DNA of 32,693 nucleotides from Pseudomonadota bacterium (lineage in GTDB: Bacteria; Pseudomonadota; Gammaproteobacteria; Xanthomonadales; Xanthomonadaceae). The notes under the pieces are model-generated. The model saw only the letters and a program-made list of their open reading frames with translations. It did not search any database and was not told where the DNA came from. Below, piece after piece: positions 1 to 9,700 of this stretch (position 1 is the stretch's first letter; each line of letters begins with the position of its first letter). Position numbers and translations under genes: made by a program. Location: assembly GCA_025355485.1 (NCBI GenBank), contig JANXZP010000087.1:1-32693 (forward strand), written 5' to 3'.

Positions 1-1479
1 CTCACGGGCAATGCCGATGGTGATGGCTCGGGCACGGTGACCCAGGGGGATGTGCTGACCTACACGGTGACGGCGACCAACAGCGGCAACGTGGTGTTGA
101 GCAATGTGGTGGTGAGCGACAACCTGATCACGCCGAACTCCAAGACCTGCGCAAGCGTGGCGGTGGGCGGAACGTGCGTGCTGGTGGGTACCTACACAGT
201 GACCGCGGCCGATGTGACAGCCGGCTCGGTGACCAACAACGCCAGCGTGACCAGCACCCAGGTGCCGGGTCCGACCGCAGCGACGCCGGTGGTGACGCCG
301 GTGGTGGGCATAGCCGATGTGTACACACTGATATCGATTGCACCGCTCGGGTATGTGGGAGAGCCGATCGCGGGTAATGTGCTCTTTGGCAACCATGGGC
401 CTGATGCTGCTGCGAATGTGGTCTACACCATGCAGTTGCCCGTGGGCTTGGTCGGAGTTGTGTTCGACCAACCAATTACCCCAGCGCCGGTTGCTGCGAT
501 TAATCGAGCGGGACTTGCGATTCCAGTCGGCATGACGTTCACCTACAACCCGGTTACGGGTGTAGTGAACTTCAGTGGCCTTCCGGGCACATTGCCCGCT
601 GGCGCCAGCTTGGGCATGGCGTATCGCTTCACAACTCCGAACCTGAGCCGTTTCCAGGTTTCGAGCCTGATTTCAACGACGACTACGGAGTCGTCGAGCG
701 TCAACAATGCCGAGGCGGCCAGCGCCATCATCCTGCAAGCCGTGCGAGCGGTGACGATCCAGAAGCAGGCTAATGCCGATAACGTCACAGTGGGTCAGTT
801 CGTCCGTTACACGATCGTGGTGCACAACATCGGCAACCTGCCGGCCAATGGCCTGGAACTTGTAGACAGCCCGGCGTCGGGGCTGGAAATCGTGCCGGGG
901 AGCCTGACGGTTGATGACGCCGACCATGCAGGCGTATTGATTCCGGGTAACCCGGTACGTATCACCGGCATCGATGTCGCGGTCGGTGGTACTGCGACCG
1001 TGAGCTATCTGATGCGGGTCGGTGCTGGAATCAGCAGCGGCGAATTGATCAATACCGCGCAGGCATTCATCAACGGAGCTCCGGTCAGCACAGTCGCCAG
1101 TGCCCGTGTCCACACGGGCTCCGATCCGGTGTTCGACCAGTCGCGCATCCTCGGCAAGGTTTTCGAAGACCGCAACGGTAACGGATGGCAGGATCCGGGC
1201 GAGCGCGGAATCCCGGGCGTGCGCCTGGTAACGGTGGAGGGGTTGGTGTCCGAAACGGACGCCGAGGGCCGCTACCACTTCGAAGGTCTCAATCTGTCCA
1301 ACAACGAACGCGGACAAAATTTCATCGTCAAGGTGGATCCAGCGACCTTGCCGAAGGGCAGCGTTTTCACCACTGAAAATCCGCTGATCCGACGCGTGAC
1401 GCCGGCCTTGCCCGTACGGTTCGATTTCGGTGTCAAGTTTCCGACGCCGACGAACGCCGACGATGGAGCGAAACAGTGA
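1..1479 (+). CDS. DUF11-repeat / SdrD B-like surface protein, 3' part (5' end outside the window)
   Basis: The reading frame is open to the left edge, so this is the C-terminal 492 residues of a longer, probably very long, secreted or surface protein. The first ~100 residues form a DUF11 (conserved repeat, TIGR01451-like) module with the pattern GDVLTYTVTATNSGN. A second such module lies around residues 250-370 (VGQFVRYTIVVHNIGN). It is followed by an SdrD B-like/Cna B-like domain at about 390-485, starting ILGKVFEDRNGNGWQDPGE, whose DxNxNGxxDxGE pattern is typical of calcium-binding loops in this family. No membrane anchor, LPXTG motif or sorting domain is visible at the C-terminus, which ends in a hydrophilic tail. 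The stop overlaps the start of the barrel gene (GTGA), so the two are surely co-translated. The first ~310 bp are low in sequence diversity, as expected inside a tandem array of near-identical modules. A role as adhesin or surface fibre is inferred; no enzymatic function is suggested. Confidence 0.85.
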   Translation, partial: LTGNADGDGSGTVTQGDVLTYTVTATNSGNVVLSNVVVSDNLITPNSKTCASVAVGGTCVLVGTYTVTAADVTAGSVTNNASVTSTQVPGPTAATPVVTPVVGIADVYTLISIAPLGYVGEPIAGNVLFGNHGPDAAANVVYTMQLPVGLVGVVFDQPITPAPVAAINRAGLAIPVGMTFTYNPVTGVVNFSGLPGTLPAGASLGMAYRFTTPNLSRFQVSSLISTTTTESSSVNNAEAASAIILQAVRAVTIQKQANADNVTVGQFVRYTIVVHNIGNLPANGLELVDSPASGLEIVPGSLTVDDADHAGVLIPGNPVRITGIDVAVGGTATVSYLMRVGAGISSGELINTAQAFINGAPVSTVASARVHTGSDPVFDQSRILGKVFEDRNGNGWQDPGERGIPGVRLVTVEGLVSETDAEGRYHFEGLNLSNNERGQNFIVKVDPATLPKGSVFTTENPLIRRVTPALPVRFDFGVKFPTPTNADDGAKQ

Positions 1480-4400
1480 ACGCGTTTCGCGCAACCGTGA
1501 AAACACGGATGAAGATCCTGGATGCCACGTTGATGGCATTGCTTGGCTCAATGAGCCTTGCCGGGCCGGTACTGGCCGCCGAGGCATCCGGACTGCCATG
1601 CGATGGAGGCACATGCCCTGTCGATGTCGCCCAGACTCAAAAAGCGATGCCGCAAGGCCGGGTCGTCCAGATTAAGCCGACCGGAACATCGCAGGCGACC
1701 GTGCCCGGAAGTCTGCAGGTGCGTCTGGATAACGGCGGACTCATTTGGGCGACCGAGGATCCGCAGCTGACATCACCGAGCCTGACGGTGTCGGCCAATT
1801 CGTTGGCGGCCGTCGAAGGAGGTCGAATCGTGCGCCCGGTGCAATTCGCCAGCGCGAGCAATTACACGGCTTTCATGTCGAGGATCGAGGTGCGCATTTA
1901 TCGCGCTACAGACGTCGACCGCGTCAAGCTGCTCGCCACTGTGCCCCTTCCATTGGCCAATATCGGGCACGCCGAATGGGATGGCGCTACAGGCACGGCC
2001 CAGCAATTCCGTGAAGGCGATGATCTGGTTTTCATCGTGCATGCGGAAGACGCAGCGGGCGATGTCGATGAAACACTGCCGCAAGTCTTGCATCTGGTCC
2101 GCTCGGAAGAACTCGCTCGCCAACAGCAGCAAATCGTGAATTCCGCAGGAGTAGCGCTGAAGGGATTGCCCGATCAGGAAATCCTGGATCGCCAGTTGCT
2201 GGCAAGCAGCCTGATCGGCAATGGCTTGCGCCAGCAGAACATTCCTGTGTACGGATCCCGCGTGCGGATCCGTGGTCAGAACCTGCCGGGCAACGCAAAC
2301 TTCAAGATCAACGGCGAAGCCTATCCGGTGGATCTCGAGCGCAACGTCGCTGCCGAGTTCCTGCTGCCGATCGGCCACCACCACTTCGATCTGGACATCG
2401 TCGAAGCAGGCAAGACCACGAGCCGTCCGTTGGATATCGATGTCTCCGGGAAATATTTCTTCATGGTCGGCCTGGCCGACCTCACGTTGTCGAAAAATGC
2501 GGTCGGTGGTGCCGTGGTGCCGGTGAACCAAGGCGACCGATACGACGAATTTCTGTCCGAAGGCCGACTGGCTTTCTACTTGAAGGGGAAAGTGCAGGGT
2601 AAATACCTGATCACTGCCCAGGCCGACACGCACGAACAGGAAGTACGTGGCTTGTTCAATGGTTTTCTGGATGCGGATGCGCGCGACGTGTTCTGGCGTC
2701 TGGATCCTGACCAGTACTATCCGGTTTATGGCGACGCGTCGACCACGTATCGCGATGTCGACACCCAGGGCCGGCTGTATGTGCGCGTGGATTGGGACAA
2801 GAGCCAGTTGCTCTGGGGTAATTTCCAGACTGGCCTGACCGGTAACGAGTATGCGCAATACATTCGCAGCCTTTACGGTGCGGCGTTGAACTGGCGCAGC
2901 CGTACGGCCACAGTGATTGGCGATCCGAAGCAAGAGGTGCGTGCCTTCGCATCCCAGGCACAAACGGCACTCGGCCATAGCGAATTTCTCGGTACCGGCG
3001 GCAGCCTGTACTACCTGCGTCACACCGATTTGCTGCGCGGTTCCGAGCACGTTGTGGTTGAAGTGCGCGATCGCATCAGTGGTCGCGTCGAGACTACGGT
3101 CGATCTTGCTCGTGGCGCCGACTTCGAGATCGACGAATTGCAGGGACGACTGCTGCTGACGCGACCATTGAGCCAGATCGTTCGCGACAACGTTCCAAGC
3201 ATCATCCGAGACACTCCCCTGGATGGTTTCGAGAACCATCTGCTGGTGGATTACGAATACATCCCCGCTGGCCTGACCACGGGTCAGCTGACTGCCGGGT
3301 TCCGCGGCAAGACATGGCTGGGCGACCACGTCGCGATCGGAGGTACCTACGTCGATGAGAATCGGTCGGGCGACGATTACAGGCTCAGGGGCCTTGATCT
3401 GACTCTTCAGGCTGGCCGCGGCACCTATCTCAAGCTCGAACAGGCGCATAGCGAGGCCACCAACGCTCCGGTTTTCTATTCCGACAACGGTGGACTGAGT
3501 TTCACCCAGCTCAATGCGTCTTCGGGTGCCCGGCGTGATGGCGATGCCCGCAGCGCCGAGGCGCGGATCAATTTCCACGAACTGGGCTGGACCAGCAATG
3601 ATTGGGCCGCTGGCGCCTGGTGGCGCAACGTGGATTCCGGCTTCTCGGTCGCGCGCGCCGATCAGGGCCAGACAATTCGCGAATCAGGTGTTGAGTTCGC
3701 TGGCCAGGTCAATGACAACTTGCGCCTGAGTGGCCGATACAGCGATGCGATGCGAGGACACGACGGGCTGGAGCAGGCGCTGATATTGCTGGAATGGCGC
3801 CCCACCGCGCAGGCAACCTTGAGTGGCGAACTGCGGCGTGTCACCGAAACCATCAATGGGGTGGCGGCCACCGGTTCACTTGCAGCGCTGCGCTATGACC
3901 GACGCTTTGGTTCCTCGCTGGATGTCTACGGTATCGGCCAGGCGACTCTGAGTGATGATCACGGCCGCTACAACGACAACAATGCGGTGACGTTGGGCGC
4001 ACGTTACCTGTTCGGCGGCCTGTCCAACGCGGGAGCCGAGGTAACCAGAGGCAACCGTGGTGACGCGGTGACAGCGAATGCGGAATATTTCCTCAACCCG
4101 CAACATTCCTTCTACGCCGGTTACACCTATTCCAGCGATCCCACCGCAGGCGATGCCTTGTTTGGTACCGGCAAGCCGACAGGCCTGACCTTCGGTCAGC
4201 GTTGGCGAATCTCCAGCCAGGTCAACCTGTTCAACGAAAGCCAGTTCCTCAAGGCGCGCGACTCCAGCGGCGTTGCCCACACACTCGGCATGGATTTTTA
4301 TCCCGGACAGGGCTGGAACCTTGGATTCAACTTGCAGGATGGCAAGCTGGATGCAACCACAGGTGCGGTCGATCGCCATGCGCTGAGCCTGAGCGGCGGC

Positions 4401-5093
4401 CACACATCGCCGGCACTGCAATGGAACAGCAAGCTCGAGTGGCGCCGCGACAGCGGGGCCGAGGATCGCGAGCAGTGGGTCTCTACGAACCGCTTCATGT
4501 ACAAGGTCAACAACGACTGGCAGGTCGCCGGGCGGTTGAACTACAGCAATACCCAGGACCGTAACAGCCCGCAGGCTGACGCACGCTTCATCGAGAGCAA
4601 CATCGGCTTTGCCTACCGGCCGGCGGCGAATGATCGTTGGAACGTGCTTGGCAAGTACACCTATCTTTACGATCTGGGCGCGCTCGGCCAGGACTCGCTG
4701 ACTGATTACGACCAGCGTTCGCAGATCCTCTCGATCGAAGGCATCTATCGCTCTAGTCATCGTTGGGAGTTGGCCGGCAAACTGGCACAGCGTGTCGGTT
4801 CAGCCCGCTTGAGCCGAAATACCGGGCCGTGGTTCGACAACACGGCCGAATTGGCGGTGGTGCAGGTTCGTTACGATCTGGCGTGGAAGTGGGACGCAAT
4901 GGCGGAATATCGCTGGTTGAATACGCGCGAGAGCCAAAGTACGCGTCGGGGTTGGCTGGTCGGGGTGGATCGTCATGTGGGCGATAACTTCAGGATCGGC
5001 CTCGGCTACAACTTCACCCAGTTCAGCGATGACCTTGCCGTGCTCGACTACAACCACAAGGGTTGGTTCCTTAATGCAACTGGATCCTACTGA
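1476..5093 (+). CDS. Large outer-membrane beta-barrel protein paired with the DUF11 protein
   Basis: This 1205-residue protein has a signal peptide whose hydrophobic core (ILDATLMALLGSMSLAGPVLAA) is followed by AEASG. The GTG start at 1476 has GGAG seven bases upstream and overlaps the preceding stop. An ATG at 1509 is an alternative that would give a shorter n-region. Residues ~40-330 hold soluble, Ig-like beta segments (for example NANFKINGEAYPVDLERN). From about residue 330 to the end the chain alternates polar and aromatic/hydrophobic residues with many Tyr, Trp, Asn and Gly, as in a large beta-barrel with long loops. The last residue is Tyr (NATGSY), matching the aromatic terminal residue of BAM-inserted barrels. 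No TonB box or plug domain is evident, so I do not call it a TonB-dependent receptor. Operon position suggests that it displays, anchors or exports the upstream DUF11 protein. That is inference; the biochemical function is unknown. Confidence 0.85.
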   Translation: MNAFRATVKTRMKILDATLMALLGSMSLAGPVLAAEASGLPCDGGTCPVDVAQTQKAMPQGRVVQIKPTGTSQATVPGSLQVRLDNGGLIWATEDPQLTSPSLTVSANSLAAVEGGRIVRPVQFASASNYTAFMSRIEVRIYRATDVDRVKLLATVPLPLANIGHAEWDGATGTAQQFREGDDLVFIVHAEDAAGDVDETLPQVLHLVRSEELARQQQQIVNSAGVALKGLPDQEILDRQLLASSLIGNGLRQQNIPVYGSRVRIRGQNLPGNANFKINGEAYPVDLERNVAAEFLLPIGHHHFDLDIVEAGKTTSRPLDIDVSGKYFFMVGLADLTLSKNAVGGAVVPVNQGDRYDEFLSEGRLAFYLKGKVQGKYLITAQADTHEQEVRGLFNGFLDADARDVFWRLDPDQYYPVYGDASTTYRDVDTQGRLYVRVDWDKSQLLWGNFQTGLTGNEYAQYIRSLYGAALNWRSRTATVIGDPKQEVRAFASQAQTALGHSEFLGTGGSLYYLRHTDLLRGSEHVVVEVRDRISGRVETTVDLARGADFEIDELQGRLLLTRPLSQIVRDNVPSIIRDTPLDGFENHLLVDYEYIPAGLTTGQLTAGFRGKTWLGDHVAIGGTYVDENRSGDDYRLRGLDLTLQAGRGTYLKLEQAHSEATNAPVFYSDNGGLSFTQLNASSGARRDGDARSAEARINFHELGWTSNDWAAGAWWRNVDSGFSVARADQGQTIRESGVEFAGQVNDNLRLSGRYSDAMRGHDGLEQALILLEWRPTAQATLSGELRRVTETINGVAATGSLAALRYDRRFGSSLDVYGIGQATLSDDHGRYNDNNAVTLGARYLFGGLSNAGAEVTRGNRGDAVTANAEYFLNPQHSFYAGYTYSSDPTAGDALFGTGKPTGLTFGQRWRISSQVNLFNESQFLKARDSSGVAHTLGMDFYPGQGWNLGFNLQDGKLDATTGAVDRHALSLSGGHTSPALQWNSKLEWRRDSGAEDREQWVSTNRFMYKVNNDWQVAGRLNYSNTQDRNSPQADARFIESNIGFAYRPAANDRWNVLGKYTYLYDLGALGQDSLTDYDQRSQILSIEGIYRSSHRWELAGKLAQRVGSARLSRNTGPWFDNTAELAVVQVRYDLAWKWDAMAEYRWLNTRESQSTRRGWLVGVDRHVGDNFRIGLGYNFTQFSDDLAVLDYNHKGWFLNATGSY

Positions 5094-5113
5094 TCCCGCA
5101 CGTAATTAAGAAG

Positions 5114-5154
5114 GCGGTCTGTTCGCACCACAGGCCGCATCGTTTGCATTTTTT
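5114..5154 (+). terminator. Probable Rho-independent terminator after the barrel gene
   Basis: GCGGTCTG (5114-5121) pairs with CAGGCCGC (5131-5138) as an 8-bp stem with one G-U pair and a 9-nt loop. A T-rich stretch follows, ending in six Ts (5149-5154), 21 nt after the barrel stop codon. The T tract is interrupted, so strength is uncertain. An overlapping stem, GCATCG (5137-5142) with CGATGC (5155-5160), could compete with it. Confidence 0.6.
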
Positions 5155-5160
5155 CGATGC

Positions 5161-5703
5161 GAAAAGCGGAGCGCGGTTGGCCGCGAGCTGAGACATCCCT
5201 GGTGGTATAGATAGCCAGGGCATATCGAAGCGTCAGAGGATCACCCTGCTACGCGTGAAATTTCCCTGCAACTTACTAGTTCAATTCCCTGCACCGAACG
5301 TCTTTCTCAAGGCCGGAATACTGCGTCAGAACTCACTTACGAGAGAGGATTGCACTTCTGAATCAGCGGAATGCTTGAGAATTCCGTGCAAATTTCCCTG
5401 TTGCAGGGAATTTGAGCTTGAGGGGAGTTAGGTTCTGACTGGATCCACCACCAACCAATCCAGGCAATGGCGATTCACCGACGATGTCGAGTCGCCATAT
5501 ATAGCGCACGAAATCGCAGCGACGACGCATCGAATCAGCGGCAATGAAGATTGTCTGGCTATGCTCAATGTCGAACGACGCGACATTCGTGACGGTCAGG
5601 TGCCGATTGCGCCGTGTGCGCCGGCTCTTGCCGACAGCGGATGTCCAGCGATGCCGCAGGCGCATTTGCCCGCAAATGGCCGGCACTTCGAGTCGAAGCG
5701 GCC
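5161..5703. other. Gene-poor spacer with short repeats and hairpins
   Basis: About 540 bp without a convincing gene. It contains small hairpins: CGCGG-TTGG-CCGCG at 5172-5185, and CCCTGG (5197-5202) with CCAGGG (5215-5220). It also holds a family of TTCCCTGCA repeats at 5262-5410. A minus-strand frame is open from 5803 to 5363, but it overlaps the membrane-protein gene, has no visible ribosome-binding site, and encodes an Arg-rich sequence without a recognisable domain. I treat it as non-coding or as a decayed remnant. Confidence 0.5.
5262..5414. repeat. TTCCCTGCA short repeats with terminal hairpin
   Basis: TTCCCTGCA occurs as exact direct copies at 5262-5270 and 5285-5293, and as an exact inverted copy (TGCAGGGAA) at 5402-5410. 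There is a one-mismatch copy (TTCCGTGCA) at 5383-5391 and a shorter TTCCCTG at 5394-5400. The last two exact arms make a hairpin, CAAATTTCCCTG (5389-5400) pairing with CAGGGAATTTG (5404-5414) around a 3-nt loop, with one bulged T. Function is unknown; it could be a REP-like element or a remnant of a mobile repeat. Confidence 0.6.
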
Positions 5704-6069
5704 TCAGCTTAGAAAGGCCGCTTTTGCCAAGAGACCGAATCCGATCACGGCCACAGTGGCATGACCTATTACGATGGTCGTCGGTAACAGTCGCTGCTTC
5801 CACTGATAACCGAGAATCAGAAAGGCCCCGCCTGCCGCAGCAAACACCAGCAGCACGATCGCAAGCTGCGCCGACGCTGGCACGCCCACGGTAAGGGCGG
5901 CAAAAATGGCCAACGTCAGACCGGACGCGGCCAGCAGCCCGTGCACCATGGCCATCCAGGCAGGCGGATTAATGTTGGCGAAAAATCGGATGCCGGCCAT
6001 CAGCAAGCCACCGCCGGCAGCTATTGCGAAGATCACCACCGCTGCCTGCAGCATCGTCATGTGATCCAT
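5704..6069 (-). CDS. Small four-helix integral membrane protein, unknown function
   Basis: A 121-residue, very hydrophobic protein. The start chosen is the ATG at 6069, because GGAGAAGG stands just upstream with good spacing. An in-frame start 12 codons further upstream would lie before this ribosome-binding site and is less likely. Four transmembrane helices are apparent, at about residues 7-28, 37-59, 66-84 and 95-117, with short loops and only a few charged residues (for example YQWKQR between helices 3 and 4). I recognise no catalytic motif and no specific family. It lies on the minus strand, with the small acidic hypothetical gene about 160 bp upstream in the same direction, and runs toward the repeat-rich spacer. 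Function is not predictable from sequence. Confidence 0.8.
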   Translation of the reverse strand: MDHMTMLQAAVVIFAIAAGGGLLMAGIRFFANINPPAWMAMVHGLLAASGLTLAIFAALTVGVPASAQLAIVLLVFAAAGGAFLILGYQWKQRLLPTTIVIGHATVAVIGFGLLAKAAFLS

Positions 6070-6227
6070 ACGCCTTCTCCAGTCTTGCAGCAAGGTTCTG
6101 CGCAATCAAAGCGATTTCATATACTGATTGAGGTCGAAGGCTTCCGGCTTGCTGAACCCAGCGATTTTCCCGAGTCGTTCACCGCGATCATGGCGTGCGG
6201 CATCTGCATTTTGACGCGCTTGCGCAA

Positions 6228-6464
6228 TCACACCCGGTGCCTGACTTCATTGCGGAAAGCCTCCAGCACAGCATTCATCCCTACTGCATAGCGTCCGCCC
6301 GTCCAGTCGAAATCACGGAACATGTGGAGGCCTTTGTGGCTCGGTTCTGAATCGCTCTCCGCCACGTCGTTATCACGCGCCAGATATCCGCCTTCCGATG
6401 TGAAGGCATCCTCCGCAGCTGCGTAGCGACGGGTGTCCTCTCTGTTGCGAAATTGCATGACCAT
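6228..6464 (-). CDS. Small hypothetical protein (78 aa)
   Basis: A 78-residue frame starting at the ATG at 6464, with AGAGG six bases upstream. A second ATG follows two codons later. The product is hydrophilic and somewhat acidic in the middle (ARDNDVAESDSEPSHK), with no signal peptide or membrane segment. It contains a compact aromatic patch (HMFRDFDWTGGRY) that could be a short folded motif. I recognise no family. Evidence for coding is the ribosome-binding site, a plausible codon pattern and co-orientation with the membrane-protein gene downstream. It is short enough that a chance frame cannot be excluded. Confidence 0.5.
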   Translation of the reverse strand: MVMQFRNREDTRRYAAAEDAFTSEGGYLARDNDVAESDSEPSHKGLHMFRDFDWTGGRYAVGMNAVLEAFRNEVRHRV

Positions 6465-6772
6465 GAGAAACCTCTGGAGAGCCTGGCTGCGGAAATGGAT
6501 GGCAATTCAAGTGTAGGCACGGAGCAGGGCGTAGTCGGTGCGCTGGCCCACACGGGAGCAGGTCGAAATGCGTGGGCAGCATGCCCATGCGAAATGAATC
6601 GAGCGCCTCGCAATAGCGGATTGCATGAGAAGGAGTCGAGCCGCATTGCGGCCGAGGTGCCTGCCATTCGGGGAATGCCCCGGCATTTGCCCATGACAGC
6701 CGCAGTACATCCACGACATGACACCATCGCCTTGATGGAAGGAACCATTCCAACACGAATGGATGCTGGCAA
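6465..6772. other. Spacer upstream of the cyclic glucan synthase gene
   Basis: This 308-bp interval separates divergent genes and should hold the promoter for the glucan synthase block. No convincing sigma-70 pair is seen. The only structure noted is a tight inverted repeat, AATGCC-CC-GGCATT, near 6674-6687. A plus-strand frame (6453-6776) is open but lacks domain character or a ribosome-binding site, so I leave it uncalled. Confidence 0.4.
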
Positions 6773-9700
6773 ATGATGGCTGGCCGCGAGGCGATCCTCG
6801 AATCATGGCTACGCCTGCGCAGCGTGTTGCGCGGCAGCCGTCCGACGCGCGAGGACGCGGCGCACGAATTGCCGCTGCGCTCGGAATTGTTCAGCGCCGA
6901 CCAGATGGAGCGCCACGGCCGCGCGTTGGCGCGTTCGCACAAGATCGGCAAAGGCCGCGCGGTCGACCTGCTGCTCGCGCGGCTGTCGTCGAACGAGCAA
7001 TTGCTGGCGCGGGCCTGCGACCTGCTGACCGAGGCGGTGTCGGCGAGCCGACGACTCACGCCTGCTGGCGAATGGCTGCTCGACAACTATTACCTGATCG
7101 AAGAACAAATCCGCACCGCCAAGCGGCACCTGCCGAAAAATTACAGTCGCGAGTTGCCGCGACTCAGCGACGGACCATCGACGGGTTTCCCGCGCGTCTA
7201 CGACATTGCGCTGGAAGCGATCTCGCACGGCGACGGCCGCGTGGATACGGAAAGCCTCAGCCATTTCGTCGCGTCGTATCAATCGGTCGCGCCGCTCACG
7301 CTCGGCGAGTTGTGGGCGATTCCGATCATGTTGCGGCTCGCGCTGATCGAAAACCTGCGTCGCGTCGGCGCCGGTGTGATCGTGGATCGCATCGACCGCA
7401 ACGTGGCCGACGAATGGGCCGACCGGATGACCGAGGTCGCCGATACCGATCCCAAGAACCTCGTGCTGGTGATCGCCGATATGGCGCGCTCGGAGCCGCC
7501 GCAGGCCAGTTCGTTCGTGGCCGAACTTGCGCGCCGATTGCAGGGACACAGTTCGGCGCTGGCGCTGCCATTGACATGGATCGAGCAATGGTTGGGCGAA
7601 TCGGGGCAGACCATCGAGCAACTGGTGCAGGCCGAGAACCAGCAGCAGGCCGCCGACCAGGTATCGATCAGCAACAGTATCGGCAGCCTGCGTTACCTGT
7701 CGGCGATGGACTGGCGCGAATTCGTCGAGACCATGAGCGTGGTCGAACAGGCGCTGCGCGATGATCCAAATGGTGTTTACGCGCAGATGGATTTCGCGAC
7801 GCGCGACCGCTACCGGCACGTTATCGAAGCCCTCGCAAGGCGTAGCGCGATGTCCGAAGCGCAGGTCGCGCGGCAGGCGGTGTTGCTTGCGTACAGGGGC
7901 ATGGCCGGACAAGGCGAGGATGCGGTCGCCGCGCATGTCGGCCACTATCTGATCGGCGATGGGCTGCCGCAATTGCAGGGCGATATCGCGCTCCGCGCAC
8001 GACTGCGGTTGCGGCCGCACCGTCAGTCAGGACGCGTGCCGTTGTGGACGTTCTTGGCGCCGATCGGATTGCTCACGCTCGTGACCGCCGCCGCGTTGCT
8101 ATGGCAGCTGTATGCGGACGGGTGGCCTGGCTGGCCGTTGTGGCTGTTCGTGCTGCCGTGCATGTTGGCGGCGAGCGACCTCGCGTTGGCGCTGGTGAAC
8201 TGGGCAGCGACCCTGCTGGTCGCGCCGTATCCGTTGCCCCGCATGGATTATTCCGAAGGCCTGCCATCGCATGCGCGAACGCTGGTTGTCGTGCCGACGA
8301 TGCTGGGCAATGCCGTCGGTCTGGAGAATCTGGTCGAGGCGCTGGAAGTGCGATTCCTCGCCAACCGCGGGCCGAACATCCATTTCGCGTTGCTTACCGA
8401 TTTTTTCGACGCTTCGCATCAGACCTTGCCGGACGATGCAGCGGTGCTGCAACTGGCGCAGCAGCGTATCGCCGAGCTCAACAACCAATACGCCGATGCG
8501 GCTGGCGAGGATTGTTTCTTCCTGCTGCATCGCCCGCGCTTGTGGAATGAACGCGAGCGGACCTGGATGGGCCGCGAGCGCAAGCGCGGCAAGCTTGGCG
8601 ATCTCAATGCATTGTTGCGCAAAGGCGATAACTCGGCGTTCGCGCTGATCGAGGGCGACGTGCGCGTTCTCGGCAACGTGCGTTACGTCATCACCCTCGA
8701 CACCGATACCGGCTTGCCACGCGATGTCGCACTGGAATTCGTGGGTACTCTCGCGCATCCGCTCAATCGCGCGCGCTGGGACGAACGCGGCGATCGAATA
8801 ACGGGTGGCTATGGCATCCTGCAACCGCGCGTTGGCACGAGCGTGTCGGGTGCGCAGCGTTCGCGATATGCACGGTGGTTCGGCCAGGAACCGGGCATCG
8901 ATCCCTACACGCGCGCCATATCGGACGTTTACCAGGACTTGTTCGGCGAAGGATCGTTCATCGGCAAGGGCGTGTACGAAGTCGAAGCGTTCGAGCGTGC
9001 GTTGGGCGGTCGCTTTCCCGACAACGCGATCCTCAGCCATGACTTGCTGGAAGGCTGTTATGCGCGCTCTGGCCTGGTGAGCGATGCGCAGTTGTACGAA
9101 GACTATCCGGCGCGGTATGCCGCCGATGTCGCGCGCCGACATCGCTGGATTCGTGGCGACTGGCAACTGCTGCCGTGGTTGCGCTTGCGCGTGCGTCGCG
9201 AGGACGGATCGCGTGAACGCAATCCGCTGTCCGCGCTGTCGCGCTGGAAAGTCTTCGAGAACTTGCGTCGCAGCCTGGTTTCCGCGGCACTGCTGTCGCT
9301 GCTGGTCGCTGGCTGGGTCGCGCTGGACAACGCGTTGTGGTGGACGTTGTTGTTGCTCGCGTTGTTGCTGATCGCGCCACTGGCTACATTGATGTCGGCG
9401 CTGCTGCGCAAGTCCGGCGAGTTGCCGCTGCGCATGCACATCGAAGGCATCGCCGATTCGGCAGGGCGGCATGCCGCGAGGGTGGGGCTGCATCTGGCCT
9501 GCCTGCCCTACGAAGCGTGGTTCGCTACCGATGCGATCGTGCGCACGCTATGGCGGTCGTTCGTCACGCGCCGTCACCTGCTGCAATGGGATCCTTCCAG
9601 CGAAGTCGAACGCACCCAGCGGGTCGATCTGGCCGCGTCGTATCGCACGATGTGGTTTGCGCCTGTGTTCGCCACGACGGTCTCGGTATGGGTCTGGCAT

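Noticed and set aside
1773..3578. 601-residue minus-strand open frame opposite the barrel gene
   Set aside because: No domain or ribosome-binding site; the plus-strand protein is well supported in the same interval.
5363..5803. 146-residue minus-strand frame in the spacer
   Set aside because: It overlaps the membrane-protein gene by 100 bp, has no ribosome-binding site and reads through the hairpin repeats; at most it is a remnant.
6453..6776. 107-residue plus-strand frame before the glucan synthase
   Set aside because: No ribosome-binding site, no domain, and it overlaps the start of the divergent small gene.
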